From CAYNNP01 sp964398215 (GTDB taxonomy: Bacteria; Planctomycetota; Planctomycetia; Pirellulales; Pirellulaceae): DNA of 8,825 bases. Numbering within the stretch: position 1 is the stretch's first letter; each line of letters opens with the position of its first letter. The position numbers and the translations under genes were made by a program. Location: assembly GCA_964398215.1 (NCBI GenBank), contig CAYNNP010000265.1, forward strand, positions 1 through 8,825, read 5' to 3'. This document shows, piece after piece, positions 7,203 to 8,825 of the stretch. The notes beneath the pieces were generated by a model. The model saw only the letters and a list, made by a program, of their open reading frames with translations, made no database searches and was not told where the DNA came from.

Positions 7203-7781
7203 TCACCAGGATAGGAAACGGCTTAGCAATTCGATTCCCGGTTCAGTAAGGAAACTCTCTGGGTGAAACTGAAGTCCTTCCAGTTTATGTTCAACGTGAC
7301 GCACGCCCATGATTTGGCGCTGTCCGCCAGTGTCCGTCCACGCTGTTACAACAAGTTCAGCAGGCAAGCTTTCTGGTTCGATGACAAGACTATGATAACG
7401 TGTTGCAACAAACGGATTGGCTATCCCAGCAAAGAACCCGTTGTTGTCGTGGGAGATGCCATCCGTTTTGCCGTGCATCAGTTCGGGGGCTCGCACGATT
7501 TTGCCACCGAAGGCTTGTCCGATTGATTGGTGTCCTAGGCAAACCCCAAGGATAGGAATTTTTCCACAAAAACTTTTCACGCATTCAACGCTGATCCCGG
7601 CTTCTGTTGGAGTGCATGGTCCCGGCGAAATCAGAATGCGACTTGGATTCATGTCGGCAATTTTGTCGACCGTGATTTCGTCGTTTCTATACACGCGTAT
7701 GTCAACACCAGAATCAACCTCACCGAGCCTTTGCACGAGGTTATACGTAAAGGAATCGTAGTTATCGATAACAATGACCAT
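7203..7781 (-). CDS. pabA: Glutamine amidotransferase subunit of aminodeoxychorismate/anthranilate synthase
   Basis: This is a 192-residue class I glutamine amidotransferase that releases ammonia from glutamine for a chorismate-using partner (PabB for folate, TrpE for tryptophan). Key parts are clear: N-terminal IDNYDSFTYNLVQ (5-17), oxyanion region SPGPCTP (52-58), nucleophile elbow GVCLGHQSIGQAFGG with C81 (79-93), and the H173/E175 pair in QFHPESF (171-177). Length is normal for PabA/TrpG. Sequence alone does not separate PabA from TrpG, and many bacteria use one protein for both. No pabB or trpE is in the window, so the partner must be elsewhere. It is the first gene of a minus-strand set, with the thioredoxin-fold gene 50 bases downstream. 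The start ATG (7781-7779) has only a weak ribosome site. Confidence 0.92.
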   Translation of the reverse strand: MVIVIDNYDSFTYNLVQRLGEVDSGVDIRVYRNDEITVDKIADMNPSRILISPGPCTPTEAGISVECVKSFCGKIPILGVCLGHQSIGQAFGGKIVRAPELMHGKTDGISHDNNGFFAGIANPFVATRYHSLVIEPESLPAELVVTAWTDTGGQRQIMGVRHVEHKLEGLQFHPESFLTEPGIELLSRFLSW

Positions 7782-8017
7782 GTCAAGATCTTTGTGGAGA
7801 ATTTGTCAATGCTAAAACGAACGGAAAAGGAAAAAGGTTTCTCAGAGAAAGCAGCCTAAACGCTATTCTGCCGAGTTGGAAGCGCCAGCTATAATGGCAC
7901 CATGTGAGGATGAAATTGGTGAGTCTTTAAACCAAAAGAACACGCCAATGATTCTGATTGTACGATCGCTGAGTTCAACGTAACATTCATGCGTCGATTT
8001 TTGTTTTCTCATTCTGG
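7782..8017. promoter_or_regulatory. Divergent intergenic region between pabA and the DUF2617-like gene
   Basis: This 236-base spacer must carry the start signals of both flanking genes. On the plus strand a perfect TATAAT lies at 7890-7895, but the best -35 match (TTCTGC, 7866-7871, 18-base spacing) is poor. On the minus strand a perfect TTGACA (7809-7804) is followed 17 bases on by a second TTGACA reaching into the pabA ATG, so no usable -10 fits it. Several tiny frames (for example ATG 7910, 6 codons; ATG 7990, 11 codons) are too short to call. No terminator hairpin or riboswitch was recognised. Confidence 0.4.
7890..7895 (+). promoter_or_regulatory. Candidate -10 box upstream of the DUF2617-like gene
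   Basis: The hexamer TATAAT is a perfect match to the housekeeping sigma -10 consensus and lies about 120 bases before ATG 8018 in a true intergenic region. There is no TGn extension, and the -35 partner is weak, so this remains a candidate only. If used, the transcript would have a leader of roughly 115 bases. Confidence 0.3.
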
Positions 8018-8584
8018 ATGTTGAAGCTAGTGCTTTCGGTTCGACCCAAAGTTGCTGAACTTGCGTTTCACGTGTTCAGCCGTTCTTTGCACCCAGAGTT
8101 ATACACGGTGCACAAGAGCCGTCATATTCAACGGGGTGAGTATGAAGCCACGATTGACATTACCAATTGTGGGCATGTGATTTCGTGGCAAACAAAAGGC
8201 AAGGACTCGGGTCCTAAGACCACGATCTGTGAAGTCGCCACCAGCGCACACCAACCGTTACCCAAACGGCGATGTTTGCTGACCAGAGCATTGAAAGGCA
8301 GTCGCACCGAAAGTGCAAGTTGCCGAGAAGTCGTTTACCGAACGCATTTCCAGCTGGAACCGGTAGACCCAACGATGTTTCGCATGGTGCAAAAACAGCT
8401 TGGGAATTCACCAACCGAAGGCTTGCTGCACAACTTCGATGCCAGCGGCCGGATGGCGCTTGGTGCACTAAGCTACATCAGCATCGAGACACGGCAGAGG
8501 TCGATGCTGATCCAAGCAATCCATACTTTTCCTGACGACTATGCGATTGTCAAAGTCGAGTCGCTGTTCTCGCTGCCAAGCTAG
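8018..8584 (+). CDS. DUF2617-like hypothetical protein
   Basis: This is a 188-residue soluble protein with no signal peptide or membrane segment. The opening (SVRPKVAELAFHVFSRSLHP, 7-26) and the closing segment with an aromatic HTFPDD (168-173) before a final strand recall the DUF2617 family, which is found in actinobacteria and planctomycetes and has no known function. The match is from memory of the family pattern and should be treated as tentative. The middle part mixes beta strands (YEATIDITNCGHVISWQTK, 42-60; EVVYRTHFQLEPV, 103-115) with basic loops (KRRCLLTRALKGSR, 83-96), which might suggest a nucleic-acid or phosphate ligand, but no motif proves it. It reads divergently from pabA. The ribosome site before ATG 8018 is weak (CTGG). 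Confidence 0.6.
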   Translation: MLKLVLSVRPKVAELAFHVFSRSLHPELYTVHKSRHIQRGEYEATIDITNCGHVISWQTKGKDSGPKTTICEVATSAHQPLPKRRCLLTRALKGSRTESASCREVVYRTHFQLEPVDPTMFRMVQKQLGNSPTEGLLHNFDASGRMALGALSYISIETRQRSMLIQAIHTFPDDYAIVKVESLFSLPS

Positions 8585-8621
8585 TTCAGGGATTTCGATT
8601 TGCGAGGCTGTGATTTCTTGA

Positions 8622-8816
8622 AGCGTCTTTCTGTGCGACAACGCACCAGCTGGTCGTCGGCTAATTTACGCAGAAATCGAACACCACAAGGCCGGTCGCT
8701 ACCGCTTTGCCGTTCACAAAACAGAAAAGCAGATCACATCTCGAGTCGTGTCACCGGCTTGCAGCGTCCCCTACTTGCTAACAATTTCTTTGACGGGAGA
8801 ACCGAAACATGAGTGA
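8622..8816 (+). other. Open reading frame without a recognisable start codon (possible small gene or remnant)
   Basis: After a TGA at 8619-8621 this frame stays open for 64 codons and ends at TGA 8814-8816. Its conceptual product is balanced and protein-like, for example RRLIYAEIEHHKAGRYRF followed later by SVPYLLTISLTGEP, and looks more natural than the arginine- and serine-rich product of the overlapping frame at 8600-8812. It has no ATG, GTG or TTG near its beginning; CTG at 8631 is the only early near-start. It may be a decayed gene end, an unusually started small gene, or chance. No family is recognised. Confidence 0.2.
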
Positions 8817-8825
8817 TCGACGCGA
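8809..8825 (+). CDS. Probable start of a gene running off the right edge (partial)
   Basis: An ATG at 8809 follows GGGAGA (8795-8800) by 8 bases, a good ribosome site and spacing. Only five codons are visible (MSDRR), so no function can be given. The start overlaps the end of the short open frame that stops at 8816. Confidence 0.4.

Noticed and set aside
7153..7206. GTG start for the thioredoxin-fold protein overlapping the pabA stop
   Set aside because: The extra 18 residues are hydrophilic and precede a normal signal peptide that begins at ATG 7152. The overlap with the pabA stop makes it tempting, but the signal peptide is stronger evidence.
7910..7930. Six-codon leader peptide (ATG AAA TTG GTG AGT CTT TAA) downstream of TATAAT
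   Set aside because: No run of regulatory codons and no attenuator hairpin follow it; such a short frame is expected by chance.
8600..8812. Plus-strand 70-codon frame after the DUF2617-like gene
   Set aside because: The product is arginine- and serine-rich without a plausible fold, has no ribosome site, and overlaps a more protein-like frame.

Overview
The window looks like a chromosomal segment from a planctomycete, probably of the Pirellulaceae type. That placement is inference. It rests on the moderate GC content and on the mix of secreted GH99/GH71-like, cysteine-free thioredoxin-fold and lineage-restricted hypothetical proteins, not on a marker gene. I found no rRNA, tRNA, CRISPR array, insertion sequence or phage gene.

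Layout. Positions 1-275 are mostly non-coding and hold only a doubtful partial minus-strand frame and the leader of the first operon. From 276 to 5472 five plus-strand genes lie close together: a stand-alone Hpt phosphotransfer protein, a CYTH/triphosphate-tunnel protein, a secreted GH99/GH71-like protein (its start overlaps the CYTH stop as ATGA), an SRPBCC-fold protein, and a large membrane hybrid histidine kinase with a long extracytoplasmic helical sensor region. Facing them on the minus strand (7781 down to 5499) are pabA/trpG (glutamine amidotransferase), a secreted thioredoxin-fold protein without cysteines, and mnmD (tRNA wobble-uridine methyltransferase); the last two overlap by 14 bases. 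A 236-base divergent spacer separates pabA from a plus-strand DUF2617-like gene (8018-8584). The right edge holds a short unexplained open frame and the probable first codons of another gene.

How they may work together. The hybrid kinase has HisKA, HATPase and receiver domains but no Hpt domain, while the first gene of the same run encodes an isolated Hpt domain. The simplest reading is a His-Asp-His phosphorelay whose parts flank three genes for phosphate-polymer or nucleotide chemistry (CYTH), secreted carbohydrate processing (GH99/71-like) and small-ligand binding (SRPBCC). No DNA-binding response regulator is present, so the final output must lie elsewhere. The minus-strand cluster looks like housekeeping (folate or tryptophan precursor synthesis and tRNA modification) around one lineage-specific secreted protein. 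I see no strong evidence for a wholly new system; the Hpt-to-hybrid-kinase cluster is the best candidate for something undescribed.
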